Shown one piece after another: positions 43,737 through 53,698 of a DNA stretch of 64,000 bases. The DNA lies in assembly GCA_025765595.1 (NCBI GenBank), contig JAIVFH010000004.1, positions 372,001 to 436,000 of the forward strand. Reading direction: 5' to 3'. The notes below the pieces were generated by a model. That model was not told the DNA's origin and did no database searches. It saw nothing but the letters and a program-made list of their open reading frames with translations. Every line of letters starts with the position of its first letter. Within the stretch, counting starts at the first letter, position 1. The DNA is from Obelidium mucronatum. Lineage: Eukaryota; Chytridiomycota; Chytridiomycetes; Chytridiales; Chytriomycetaceae. The translations under genes and the position numbers were made by a program.

Positions 43737-46700
43737 ATGATCCTAGCCTATATGCTTCTTACTATCCTACATGTGCTGGTGATAAGCAAAGGCGTTACTG
43801 GCAGAATCGTAGATGGAATGGGAGTTCTCCCGACGAATATCACACTTGGCTTTGTCTCTGTATTTTGCACCATGCAAAACCTGACATTCAACGGATCTCT
43901 TGTGACTCAGTATGATCCTATCCCGACGTCAAATTGGATCTCGAATATGGCAGGAACGGCGTTCTTCATGGATATTGGTGTTCAGTTGGCAATCGAAAAC
44001 GTCAACCGAGACAGCAATATCCTTCCGGGTGCATATATCAACTACAAACGATTTTCGAATTGTGACGTGAATCAGGCCGAGAAAGCTGAAATGGGTCTGA
44101 CAGGAGGATTCGGCGCGAGCAGGACACCCTTTGATGTTTATCAAAATACAGATGTCGTGGGACTGGTTGGATTTGAGTACAGCACAACTGTTAGACTGAG
44201 CGGGGAAGTTTTTGGGCAGTTCAAGATTCCTTATTGCTCTGCTTCGGCTGCAAGCCCCAGGCTGAGCGACAAACAGAAATACCCTTACTTTTTCAGAATG
44301 GTTGCTGGATTGGGGATTGAGCGGCCCTTTTACCTACTTTTCAAGGAGTGGAAAGTGAATAGGATAGCAATAATTTATCAATCAAACGACGAAGCTGCAT
44401 GCCAAAGTTTGAATAATAAGGGCTGGGTGATATTTCTTCTCTAAAACCACCTTTTTTATTTGTGACAGCATTCAAAATAATCAACGACAAACTGGAATCA
44501 GAGGGACTGAGTATCCCAGTAAAAGGTTCGATGAGAAGCGAATTGGACGCTGGACAATTGTCGCATTTGCATCGCTCACTTCGCGAAGCTGATGCCAGGT
44601 AAGAGAATTACACCTCAAAACCTACATAATTTTCCAATCTAATCAAGTGGTTTCACAAGATATATCGTCATTTTAGGGCAAATAGATTTCCTAGGTGGTG
44701 TCTTGTGGGAGCTGGGAGAACGAGGATACACTGGCCCGGAATACGTCTTTTTAAGCTATGCAGATCCGCAACCCCCTCAGATGAACTACGAAAAGTATCC
44801 AAACTTTTCTAAATATGCTCAAGGCTTTATTGTAGTCGCTCCAGCAACTCCAGACAGCACAGGCCAGGCATACATGGACTTAAATCGACAAGTATTCGAC
44901 AAAACACACGCTATTGCAAAAAAATTCGGAATGATGCCCCCAGACGACGATTTTATATCCTGGTACTCAGTAAATGGTGGATACGATTGTGCGATGTTGA
45001 TGTTGCGGGGCTTTCACAAGGTTTTTCTTTTTAACTTTTTTTTGAAATGCTTTAACTCGTAATTCAGGTGATGGAGGAAAGCCCAAATTTCACTTATGAG
45101 CAATTATCAAATCGAAAATTAAATGATCGACTCAACTATTCAGCATTTTTAAACTTGGGTTTGACAGAATTAGCTTTTTTTTGGCGAAAAAAAGTTGAAA
45201 CTCACAGCAAAAATCAATGTCATGCATAGACCTGAACGGAATCACATCAAATCCTATACAATTAACCTCAAATGGAGATCTCGAAATGTAAATGAGTAGT
45301 CCTTCTCCAGGAAGTTTTTTTTTTTTCATGTCTGATAAGTACATATTAGTGCATACGACTTTCATCAATTGACTGGCGACTATTTGAATTACACAAGTAG
45401 GGATTTATAAGGTTGCTCTACTTTTATTGATTAGTTTTTCCGCCAGTATTTGGACGGTCTGACGCTAATGGAACCAGATTTTCCTATACCAAGAACAAAA
45501 TGATATTTAACGGAGGTCACCATTTTTTGTTTTCGTTCATCAATATTAATTTATTCGATCTGTTTATTATAGGCTCTTCTGCCATCCCAGGAGATGGGGT
45601 TATGCACAGCCAAGTTGACATTCCTGTAATATATTCTCTGAAGACCCAAGCTGGTCAAATTATCATTGCATGCGGGAGTCTTGGCCTCTTGCTTTGCATA
45701 TTGGCGACACTGTTTCTCATAAAAAATCGGAGAAACTCTGTTCTCAAAGCGGCGTCTGTTCCTGATTCCCTATTGATTGTGTTTGGTTGTTTCCTCATGT
45801 TTCTCTCGGTTCTCTCCTTTTTTGGGCCCATAACAAAAATCAAATGTTTTGCCAGGAAGGGTGGCCTGAGTTTGGGTACTTGTGTTATCCTGTCAACTTT
45901 GATTTGTCGAAACGCAGTGCTGGTAACTGTGTTTTGGATGAAAGGAAAAGTCAAAGGTGTTAATGCATGGGCGACGCGATATCGATCTGCAAATGTTGCG
46001 CTGATTTGCTTAAACGCTGTATGGCTCTCCACAACCGAGTGGATTTCAACAAAATACTAATCCAATCAAATTTTCTAGATCTATATTCTTGCTTGGATTA
46101 TTCTTTCAGATGAGTCGCCGCAATTGGTTCCATTGGCACATGCTTCATTTTGGACTTGCCGTGCAGCAAAGAATCCTCTCGCAGAAAAGCTCACACATCA
46201 TATGTTCACGTTGAACCTTGTTCTGATTTTAGCGTTAGTTCCGCTGTTGTATTTTATTCAAAAGGTGCATTGGACATCGCACAACGAGTCCAGCAGCATA
46301 TCTGTTGTTGGCATAGCGTTCTTTATTGCATTTGGATTGATGACTGCCATCAGTAAAGAAAATCAAGTTTATGGAGGTGATCTGCTGTTCAAAATTTTTT
46401 TCTTTAGGCTGACTGATGAGTCTTTTGTTATTCCTTAGCCTTTAAAATATGCTCTCTGATATGGCTTGCATCAATTATAACTTTAGCTGTTTGCATTGGA
46501 ACTAAAGCTTGGGAAATCAAGGTGAACACAAATGAAGCAGGACGATTGAAAACTGCCATTTCGCGTTTCCGGACCGAAGTTGCGAATAAGGGCGAGAAAC
46601 TTAAAAAATCAATGACATCTCTTCAATCTGCATCCGGGCAAGAAACCACATCCATGTTCTCGAGCAGAAGTACAGGAAAAGAGTTGGACAAGGCTGAAAA

Positions 46701-47198
46701 GACGCGATTTGAAGAGCGGACAAGCCATTTTGCACAAGCAGGCATGAGTCCGGCGCCTGGAATGCAATTTTCATTTTTGGAGCGGCCTTATGACGGGCGA
46801 TATCGTCGAAAAACTCTGTGCATGGTTTGTTAAATAGTGAAAGACTGTCGTTGTATCACTAAATATCCCTTCCAAAGACTGTCGATATCTGTATTTATCG
46901 CTTCAAAACCACAAGCAAAACACAGTATTGTATTTGGCGGAAAGGGGCAGCAGATATTCACAATTTGAATTCAAGAACATGGATATCCCTTGGAACAACA
47001 GACTGTTTTCGCATATACGACAACTCCACGTTTAACACGAAGGGAAACTTTGTTTCAATCTCATTGTTTCTTCAAGATGATAGCTCGGAAAGGGATTGTC
47101 TCATATACCAATTGGAGCTGGAGTTTGCCAATCCAAAACAAGCCGTATCATTTTTGGATGAGGTCAAGAGCGCTGCAAGGGACATGGCATATTCGTAA
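43737..47198 (+). CDS. Class C (GABA-B-like) G-protein-coupled receptor B
   Basis: Paralogue of receptor A. It has a signal peptide (MILAYMLLTILHVLVISKGV), a venus-flytrap domain and a seven-helix domain. Exon 1 is 43737-44406, then 44469-44598 and 44660-45020, next from 45068 (to the NYSAFLNL junction), followed by several short exons to about 45575; the 7TM exons start at about 45574 (GSSAIPGDGV). Blocks: NILPGAYINYKRFSNCD, VGLVGFEYSTTVRLSGE, KIPYCSASAASPRLSDK, NRIAIIYQSNDEA and GYTGPEYVFLSYADPQPP. TM segments include IIIACGSLGLLLCILATLFL and ICSLIWLASIITLAVCIGTK. A cytosolic Ser/Lys-rich tail and a terminal domain (LELEFANPKQAVSFLDEV) shared with receptor A close the protein. The ligand is unknown. 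Exact borders of the middle and last exons are approximate. Confidence 0.8.
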
Positions 47199-47239
47199 AA
47201 TAAATATTCTTTGTTGCCTCTATATAAGTCCACTCATGG

Positions 47240-47279
<40 letters not shown>
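47240..47279. repeat. A40 homopolymer downstream of receptor B
   Basis: Forty A residues lie 42 bp after the stop codon of receptor B, in an intergenic stretch of about 300 bp (47199-47499) that otherwise shows no gene. The run could be a retroposed poly-A tail, but the flanks show no obvious target duplication. Confidence 0.85.
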
Positions 47280-47282
<3 letters not shown>

Positions 47283-47499
47283 CAATGTCTTCACGTCTTC
47301 AATGGCATATTCTGGCCATAGTATTCGTGGCATCACGCGTGCCGTACAGATTCAAAAGCCGCACGTCGCGCCGATTGCGCTTTTATTAAGGACTCGGTGG
47401 CTTTGTATCGGGGACTGCTTGCTTCACTGCTGATTGAGAATAATAAACAAAGAGGCGATTCAAAAATGATGACGTGAGATATGAGATATGCTATTGTTT

Positions 47500-48504
47500 T
47501 TAGAATGTGTTTGGAACAACACTTGTATCATCATCAAATTCATCCTCACTACCACTCAAATCATACACGCGGTCTGATTCGTGGCTACTATCACTGAACG
47601 CCCGTTTCACTTCCGGAACCACAAAAATACTCCGTTTGCACAACGGACAAGTCTCGACAATATCCATCAACCATTTATCGACGCATCGAATATGGAATTC
47701 GTGACGGCACGGCAGAATCCGAATCACATCTCCTTCCCAATAAGGTTCCAGACAAATCGAACAAGTCTGACGGTCGTCGCAGCTGCTGCCTTCAAGGTTT
47801 GGTTCTGAGAAGCGGACTTGAAGGCCTTCTACTACTTCTATTGCGGCTGATTTGTGAGGTCTTTCGGAGCTGTAGTGGTGTGAGAGGACTGCGATTATGA
47901 ATGGGGAGATGCAGAGAATGAATACCAGGATGTTGAGCGAGAGGAAGGTGATTGTTAGGAACTGATGGATTTCAGTAATGATGAGCGGTATGAGGTACAT
48001 GATTATAGCTGTTATTGCTTGATAGATGAAACTAATTGCTGCGGCTATTTGAAACTGAAATGAGTGTGATGATTGCAGCACCAGTGTCGTGTATGTCTCC
48101 ATGTCAACAAAACATATCGGAATCTCATAAGATGTAATTTCATCGTCCGCGTGAGGTATATAATTTGGTCCGGCTGCTGTCGTGCCAATGATCAAGGCGG
48201 CCGCATTAACTCCGGTTATGAGATCTACTTTTCGCTTCAAAGAGCAGTGACCATCTTCGACGAGGGCTATCCAAGAGGAGGGTATAATCATATCGACTGG
48301 ATCGTTTATCGGCAAACAGCCGAATCGATTTGAGTCGGGTTCAATCGCCGTTGCTCTTGCAGATGTCGCTACATCATCCAGCGACCCAATTGATTGCAAA
48401 CACTTGCAGTCTCTCCAATATCGTGATTTCAAGGACGGATGTCCGAGAGAGGATGCCATTATGACGGCTATGAGGAAAAGAATGTATTGGGCTTGGCTCA
48501 TCAT
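47500..48504 (-). CDS. PA-TM-RING membrane E3 ubiquitin ligase
   Basis: Single-exon protein of 334 aa. The signal peptide is MMSQAQYILFLIAVIMASSL. Residues 30-155 form a lumenal protease-associated-like domain (KVDLITGVNAAALIIGTTAA, EIPICFVDMETYTTL). Two close hydrophobic segments (IAAAISFIYQAITAIIMYLI and FLSLNILVFILCISPFIIAV) lie at about 165-220. The cytosolic RING-H2 domain reads CSICLEPYWEGDVIRILPC, then RHEFHIRCVDKW and CPLCK: the full eight-ligand C3H2C3 set. The C-terminus is acidic. The family sorts membrane proteins to the vacuole or endosome by ubiquitination; this is by analogy with RNF13/RMR proteins. Confidence 0.85.
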   Translation of the reverse strand: MMSQAQYILFLIAVIMASSLGHPSLKSRYWRDCKCLQSIGSLDDVATSARATAIEPDSNRFGCLPINDPVDMIIPSSWIALVEDGHCSLKRKVDLITGVNAAALIIGTTAAGPNYIPHADDEITSYEIPICFVDMETYTTLVLQSSHSFQFQIAAAISFIYQAITAIIMYLIPLIITEIHQFLTITFLSLNILVFILCISPFIIAVLSHHYSSERPHKSAAIEVVEGLQVRFSEPNLEGSSCDDRQTCSICLEPYWEGDVIRILPCRHEFHIRCVDKWLMDIVETCPLCKRSIFVVPEVKRAFSDSSHESDRVYDLSGSEDEFDDDTSVVPNTF

Positions 48505-48558
48505 CAGGTTCTTTTATGTTTATTTTTTTTTAAGATCATAGGAATTTGCTTGTTGATA

Positions 48559-49765
48559 TTATTCATCGAGCGTCATGCGAATACCAAGATAGTTCATGTG
48601 AGCTGTGATTCCAAGAGGAAGCAGTTGTGTGTTTTCGCAGTTTGTGTCTTCACCACCGTGGCTCGCGTCGTCACATGTAAAGACTTTTGACTCAGAATCG
48701 ACATAGAATTGGTTTTCAATGTGGTTGTATCCCCATGCTTCGAGACCCTGAATTCGTTCAAAAAATGAAAAAAAGAAAATGAAAAAGTAAAAAAAAAATA
48801 CCCACCAAGTGCGGCACGGGGTCGTTGTAATTCACAACTCGAGATATTTCCTTGAGTTTCATACTGAGTACCAGTTCTCGAAAAGCCGCATTTCCCACTC
48901 GTGGTTGGCCAATTGTAATCGCAGCTGTCTTGGCTCCTGGTAACACCCCAGAATATACGCAATCAGCAGCCCCGAGCAACGCAATAGCGCCACCCAATGA
49001 ATGTCCAGTGAATGTCACGTCATAAAGAGGGAATATTGAGGTGAGATTGGCGATGATTGGAATCACAAGTGGTTTCAGTAGCTGCCATTCATTTAAAAAT
49101 CCAGAATGTACTTTGGATTGTTTTCCTTTTGGGTAATCAATGAGAGTGGCCAAGATGGTTTCTTTCATTGGCATAACAATTGCTGACGAAGCATTCACCA
49201 TCCTTTCTCCTGTTGTCATGTTCCGAGATATTGTGACAGGAAATGCTTTGAGTAACGCATTCAAGTCTTGAGACCAGTCGCCTGATAATTTAGACGTGCA
49301 GGTTTAGTGTTTAGTAAATATTGCTTGTTTTCAAGATCAAATCTGTGCCGCACCTAATGAATGTGATCCACGCACGGACACAATAATAGTCTTCAACAAG
49401 TCCGAGACAACAACGATTGCAGGATGCTCCAAAAAGGTATTTTCGGCGGAACGGATAATGTAGATGTGCTCCTTTTTCACTTGCATTTCAGGTCGCTTGC
49501 AGAGGACACAGTTCCAAGTAGAGAACGAAGCCCTATCAGTGAGAAACGCAGCGGAAGAAAACCGAGTATATGTTTTCAATTGCGCTACTTTTGATTCATT
49601 GGCCTGGGCAACAGACGGAGCGGCAAAGGGACCCAATTTGTTAACGACAAGTGCGATCAGAACGCCCCCAGCAACAAGCAGCCCGATTATCACCGCGAAA
49701 CAAACTCGTAGGAGTTTGAATTGTGGCTTGACTGCCCTTTCTTTGAAATTGGTAGTGGGAGTCAT
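48559..49765 (-). CDS. Class 3 lipase (triacylglycerol lipase fold), membrane-anchored
   Basis: Alpha/beta hydrolase of the class 3 lipase family, 358 aa. Exons (minus): 49765-49354, 49281-48806, 48747-48559. An N-terminal hydrophobic helix (LLRVCFAVIIGLLVAGGVLIALVV) after KPQFK makes it a signal anchor. Lipase blocks: TIIVSVRGSHSLGDWSQDLN, KVHSGFLNEW, VTFTGHSLGGAIALL with the nucleophilic serine, GQPRVGNAAF, VVNYNDPVPHL with the likely acid, and a C-terminal histidine in ITAHMNYLG. It may act in the secretory pathway or outside the cell. A decayed copy of its 3' end lies beyond the retrotransposon at 55.2 kb. Confidence 0.9.
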
Positions 49766-49850
49766 CGATTGGTCCAGCGACTTTTTTTTTGAAATTTGGT
49801 CCTATCAAGCCCCACAGTTTAAGAGTCGACAACCAGACATGAACCAGACA

Positions 49851-49855
49851 CAAAG
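49851..49855. repeat. Target-site duplication CAAAG (left copy)
   Basis: CAAAG directly precedes the left LTR and is repeated directly after the right LTR (55124-55128). Five bp is the usual duplication length for copia-type integrases. Confidence 0.92.
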
Positions 49856-50053
49856 TGTTATTTTCCTTTATGCGTGATTAAATAAACAGAGTTAGATCGG
49901 CAATAAAGTCTAAGCGACGGCTTATGTGACTTAGTGGGAACGTGGGCGTTGAGTTCTAGAAGAACGTGTGATTTCTCCCAAGAATCTCTCCTTTATTATT
50001 GAACACACATTGGTAATGCAATAAATACGATAAGCGGCTATCATATTATAACA
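49856..50053 (-). repeat. 3' LTR of the copia element
   Basis: 198 bp, repeated at 54926-55123. On the minus strand it runs from TGTTATAATATG to GGAAAATAACA. It contains AATAAA-like sequences on either strand that may serve as polyadenylation signals. It differs from the 5' LTR at the third base from its end. Confidence 0.96.
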
Positions 50054-50061
50054 CTTCCCCT
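50054..50061 (-). promoter_or_regulatory. Polypurine tract of the copia element
   Basis: The minus strand reads AGGGGAAG directly before the 3' LTR, the expected primer position for plus-strand DNA synthesis. Confidence 0.8.
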
Positions 50062-50140
50062 GTTCAATAATTCGTTGTTGGTAATCTTTACAATTAAAGC
50101 CGTCAGATTACAACATACCCAATAAAAACCGATTAGATAA

Positions 50141-53100
50141 TTAACAACCATCTAATTTATCTTCCGTTGTTTCGCCGCGGATAACCCGAAGGTATTGCAT
50201 TCCGCCGTTGCGACGATGTTGTACAAATAACACTTTAACAAGCGCTTTTGTCAACATATCCGATTGGTTGCGTTTACCCGGAATATGGGAACAGTCAAGG
50301 ATTTTCTCCGAATAAAATTCCATAACTTTCCAATATCTACGATCCATCCATTTCGAAGCTTCAGTGTGTTTGTTCTCGCGAACGCGTTTCACAAAAGCTT
50401 CATTGTCGCTAAACATCGACAATGGTTTCACAATATCAATCTTCAAATCCTCGCAAAGATTCAAGAGGTAAGGTACTTCGAGAGAACCTTCGTAGAATGC
50501 GACATGTTCAGCGGCCGTTTGGTCTGCGGTGACAAACTTTTGCTTATTGGAGCGCCAAGAAATAGGCGACTTCCCCATAAACTTAAACAACCATCCAGTT
50601 TGAGCTTTCGCACTTTCTCTGTCAGGTTCCGATGCATCCGTTAAACCGATTATATAAATCTGCTTAGGAATAGGATTCGGGGCGCGATAATAAATTATCC
50701 CCATATCGTACGAGTGCTTCAAATATCTTAAGACGCGTTTTGCACCATCCCAATGGCGGGCGGTAGGATTTCCAAGACCGCGAGCCCACAGACTAACACT
50801 AACAGAAATATCAAATCGAGCGATATTGCATGGATACATTAAACTTCCGATTAACGAATTATAATCGAACTTCGTCAAATCCAAAGATTCTTCGTCGTCC
50901 CTCTTAGGTTTGTAATTCGCTTTGACTTCCATCGGGGTTTGAGTCCCATTACACGCTTCCATCCTGAATCGACGTAAGACGCGTTGAACATATTTTGACT
51001 GATGAAGAAACGAATAGCTTCGATCAGACGCATATTCAATTTCAAGACCCAGGTGATATTCACAGCGGCCTTGGTACACAATGTCAACTTTCGCTTTCAA
51101 AGACGCAATAACCGAATCGATAATTGAATCGTGACAGCAAATCAATAAATCGTCGACATAGAACGCTATCCAAATCCAGTATCCGTCAGCGTATTTTTGA
51201 AACAGACATGGATCCGCATAACTTGCAGTATAACCGAGAGATTTCAAGATATCGCACAATTTTTGATACCACAATAATCCCGCTTGTTTCAAACCGTAAA
51301 GACCTTTCAATAAAAGCCAGATGACATTTTTCTTCGGATAGCACGCGGGCGGTCTGACGTAAACAGTAACATCAAGCACCCCATTCAAGTAAGCACCAAC
51401 CGCGTCAGCAAGGAACATTCCAATTCCCAACCAAGTGCTCATTGCAATCAGAAATCTCAACGTTGTAGTCTTGATAACTGGCGAATACGTGTTGACAAAA
51501 TTCACTCCGTAAGTCTGATAATCGCCTCGAGCAACAATTCGAGCTTTATATTTCAAGACTTTGTCCGGCGGTAGATCCTTATGGTTCTTTACAGCATAGA
51601 CTTCCATCGTTGGAATAATCTCCGCACCTTCAGGAACTTCGGACTCAGGAATCTCGCGGTAAGTATTATGATTTTCGAGATTCTTCAATTCTGCTTCTTC
51701 GGCAGCTAACCATTCCTTGATATTTTGAGTTCTTCGAATATCTGCGTGGCGCGTTGGAATAGTACCGTCCCAATCCATACCAATAGAAGTTTCCTTAATA
51801 GAAACCGCATTCATTGAATATACCAAAGTTTCCGGAACAGGAAATATAGGTAAAACACTTAGCGATTGCGTCAACATCGCGCGACTACCAACTTCATCGA
51901 TAGTATCTTCAAAATCTGATGATGAATCTTCATCCTCTTCATCCGAATCCGAGTCACTTTCAACAATTTTTGCTCGTTTGCTGCGAATAGAGCGTGTTTG
52001 ACGTGTTGTTGATTTTCCAGTGGTACTTTCCTCCCCCTGAACCAAAGGATCTACAATACCATCCGTTTTATCAAGAGAATTGCGTTTTCTCAGACTAATA
52101 ATTTCAGAGACTGCATTATCAAGTTCTGAATTAAAGTCCCGTTCTTCATCTGCAGACATAATTTGAGAATCCTCCGGAAACTCACGCGTTGACGATTGAG
52201 AATCAGTAGCATCTACTGAAATCAATTGCGGAAATACCGTTTCATGAAAAGAGCAATCTTGGAATCGATGATAACTCAAAGACCCATGACTATCAATACA
52301 CCGAATAATCGAAGGTGAGTGAGGTCCAACATACGTTTTAGTAGCTACATCCGAGGACAACTCTCCTTTACTGCCTTTCCTATAGATTGGCACCGAAACT
52401 TTGCACCCAAAAACACGAAAGTGCTGAATCTCCGGTTTACACGAAAAATATCGCATAAAAGGTGACTCCAAATTATTATGACCATTTGGCCACAAATTCC
52501 GTAAATCATTAGCCGAAATTGATGAATATCCCCAGATATTCTTCGCAAATTGACCGTGAACGTGAATAGTACGCGCAATAGACTTGACGTGACCAATAGT
52601 ACGCTCAGCAACAGCATCCATATGTGGATAATCCACCACTATGGTTTCGACCGTAATACCGCGAACGTCGCAATGATTCGTGAAAATTGCGCTTGTTGCA
52701 ATTTCGCCATTATCGATGCGAATAAACCGAAGTTGACGTTGAGTGGTTACTTCAATAAGCGCCATTACCACTAACAATTCCGCCAAGGCATCAGATTTCT
52801 TGTTCAATAATCGGAGGAATGAATAGCGAGAAAAATCATCCACGACTATCAAGAAATAATAATACATGCTTGAATTATAATAAAATCCAGTGTTGAATTT
52901 TCCGGTAATATCCACATGAATCATTTCACCCGGTCCAAGAGCTTTAATCGCAATCCATCGAGATTCGGATCCGATTTTAGCGCGTTTAAATTTCCCCGCC
53001 TCACAAGATTCACATTGATAAATATCCGGAATCGCGATAGATTTAAATTGATTTGAATTTATCGAATCTGAATGAATCAACTTGCGAAGATACATAGCGT

Positions 53101-53557
53101 TGGGATGACCAAATCTTTGATGAATAATATCTGAAGAAGCCGGTAGACTTTTCGAAATATTCGCGAATAAACGATGAACTATCTTGAATTGAAGTTCTTT
53201 TAAACCGTTTGGACCTTGGACAGCCGTGAATAAAGTTTTCTTTGTTTGATTATCGGAGAAAACAGCGCGAGAGCCTTCTTGATCGATAGAACATTTCCAC
53301 GATGGTCGCCCAGCCAATAGATCCAAGTCCGAAAATAACGTAACGTAACATGACTTCGAATAAATCGCATCAGGTATAGTCACAATCTGACCATTGATGT
53401 CAAAGTGAACAACGCCTTGCTGCGTACCAACAATCGAGTTATTGTCAGCAAGACCAATCGGAGTCTTGATCTCGACAAAACTCTCGAACCAACTAGAATC
53501 TGGGATCAGAGTCTTGTTGCAACCGGGGTCAAAATAACCCTTATACGTTTTTGACAT
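50141..53557 (-). CDS. pol: Copia pol polyprotein: protease-like, integrase, reverse transcriptase, RNase H
   Basis: Uninterrupted ORF of 1138 aa. A protease-like N-terminus has FDPGCNKTL at residues 9-17, where copia proteases normally have a D-S/T-G active site. The integrase zinc site follows (HQRFGHPN ... CESCEAGK, near 145-190), then the catalytic core (HVDITGKF, RIDNGEIATS, MDAVAERTIGHVKS). A Ser/Asp/Glu-rich linker of about 200 residues leads to the reverse transcriptase (KARIVARGDYQTYGVNFVNT, AFYVDDLLICCHDS with the YVDD box). RNase H comes last (GLTDASEPDRESAKAQTGW, SWRSNKQKFVTADQTAAEHV). It is in the same frame as gag but separated from it by a stop and a spacer of about 140 nt with several stops. 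Confidence 0.95.
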   Translation of the reverse strand: MSKTYKGYFDPGCNKTLIPDSSWFESFVEIKTPIGLADNNSIVGTQQGVVHFDINGQIVTIPDAIYSKSCYVTLFSDLDLLAGRPSWKCSIDQEGSRAVFSDNQTKKTLFTAVQGPNGLKELQFKIVHRLFANISKSLPASSDIIHQRFGHPNAMYLRKLIHSDSINSNQFKSIAIPDIYQCESCEAGKFKRAKIGSESRWIAIKALGPGEMIHVDITGKFNTGFYYNSSMYYYFLIVVDDFSRYSFLRLLNKKSDALAELLVVMALIEVTTQRQLRFIRIDNGEIATSAIFTNHCDVRGITVETIVVDYPHMDAVAERTIGHVKSIARTIHVHGQFAKNIWGYSSISANDLRNLWPNGHNNLESPFMRYFSCKPEIQHFRVFGCKVSVPIYRKGSKGELSSDVATKTYVGPHSPSIIRCIDSHGSLSYHRFQDCSFHETVFPQLISVDATDSQSSTREFPEDSQIMSADEERDFNSELDNAVSEIISLRKRNSLDKTDGIVDPLVQGEESTTGKSTTRQTRSIRSKRAKIVESDSDSDEEDEDSSSDFEDTIDEVGSRAMLTQSLSVLPIFPVPETLVYSMNAVSIKETSIGMDWDGTIPTRHADIRRTQNIKEWLAAEEAELKNLENHNTYREIPESEVPEGAEIIPTMEVYAVKNHKDLPPDKVLKYKARIVARGDYQTYGVNFVNTYSPVIKTTTLRFLIAMSTWLGIGMFLADAVGAYLNGVLDVTVYVRPPACYPKKNVIWLLLKGLYGLKQAGLLWYQKLCDILKSLGYTASYADPCLFQKYADGYWIWIAFYVDDLLICCHDSIIDSVIASLKAKVDIVYQGRCEYHLGLEIEYASDRSYSFLHQSKYVQRVLRRFRMEACNGTQTPMEVKANYKPKRDDEESLDLTKFDYNSLIGSLMYPCNIARFDISVSVSLWARGLGNPTARHWDGAKRVLRYLKHSYDMGIIYYRAPNPIPKQIYIIGLTDASEPDRESAKAQTGWLFKFMGKSPISWRSNKQKFVTADQTAAEHVAFYEGSLEVPYLLNLCEDLKIDIVKPLSMFSDNEAFVKRVRENKHTEASKWMDRRYWKVMEFYSEKILDCSHIPGKRNQSDMLTKALVKVLFVQHRRNGGMQYLRVIRGETTEDKLDGC

Positions 53558-53698
53558 TGAGAGATCAACGGCAAATCACTTATTATTTAAAATAAAATAA
53601 AACAAATTCATCTGCGTAAGATAAATTCCGAAAATAACGATCAATTATTAAATAAATAAAAGAAATAGAATCAAGAAAATAGAAGCGAATTTTCAGAT

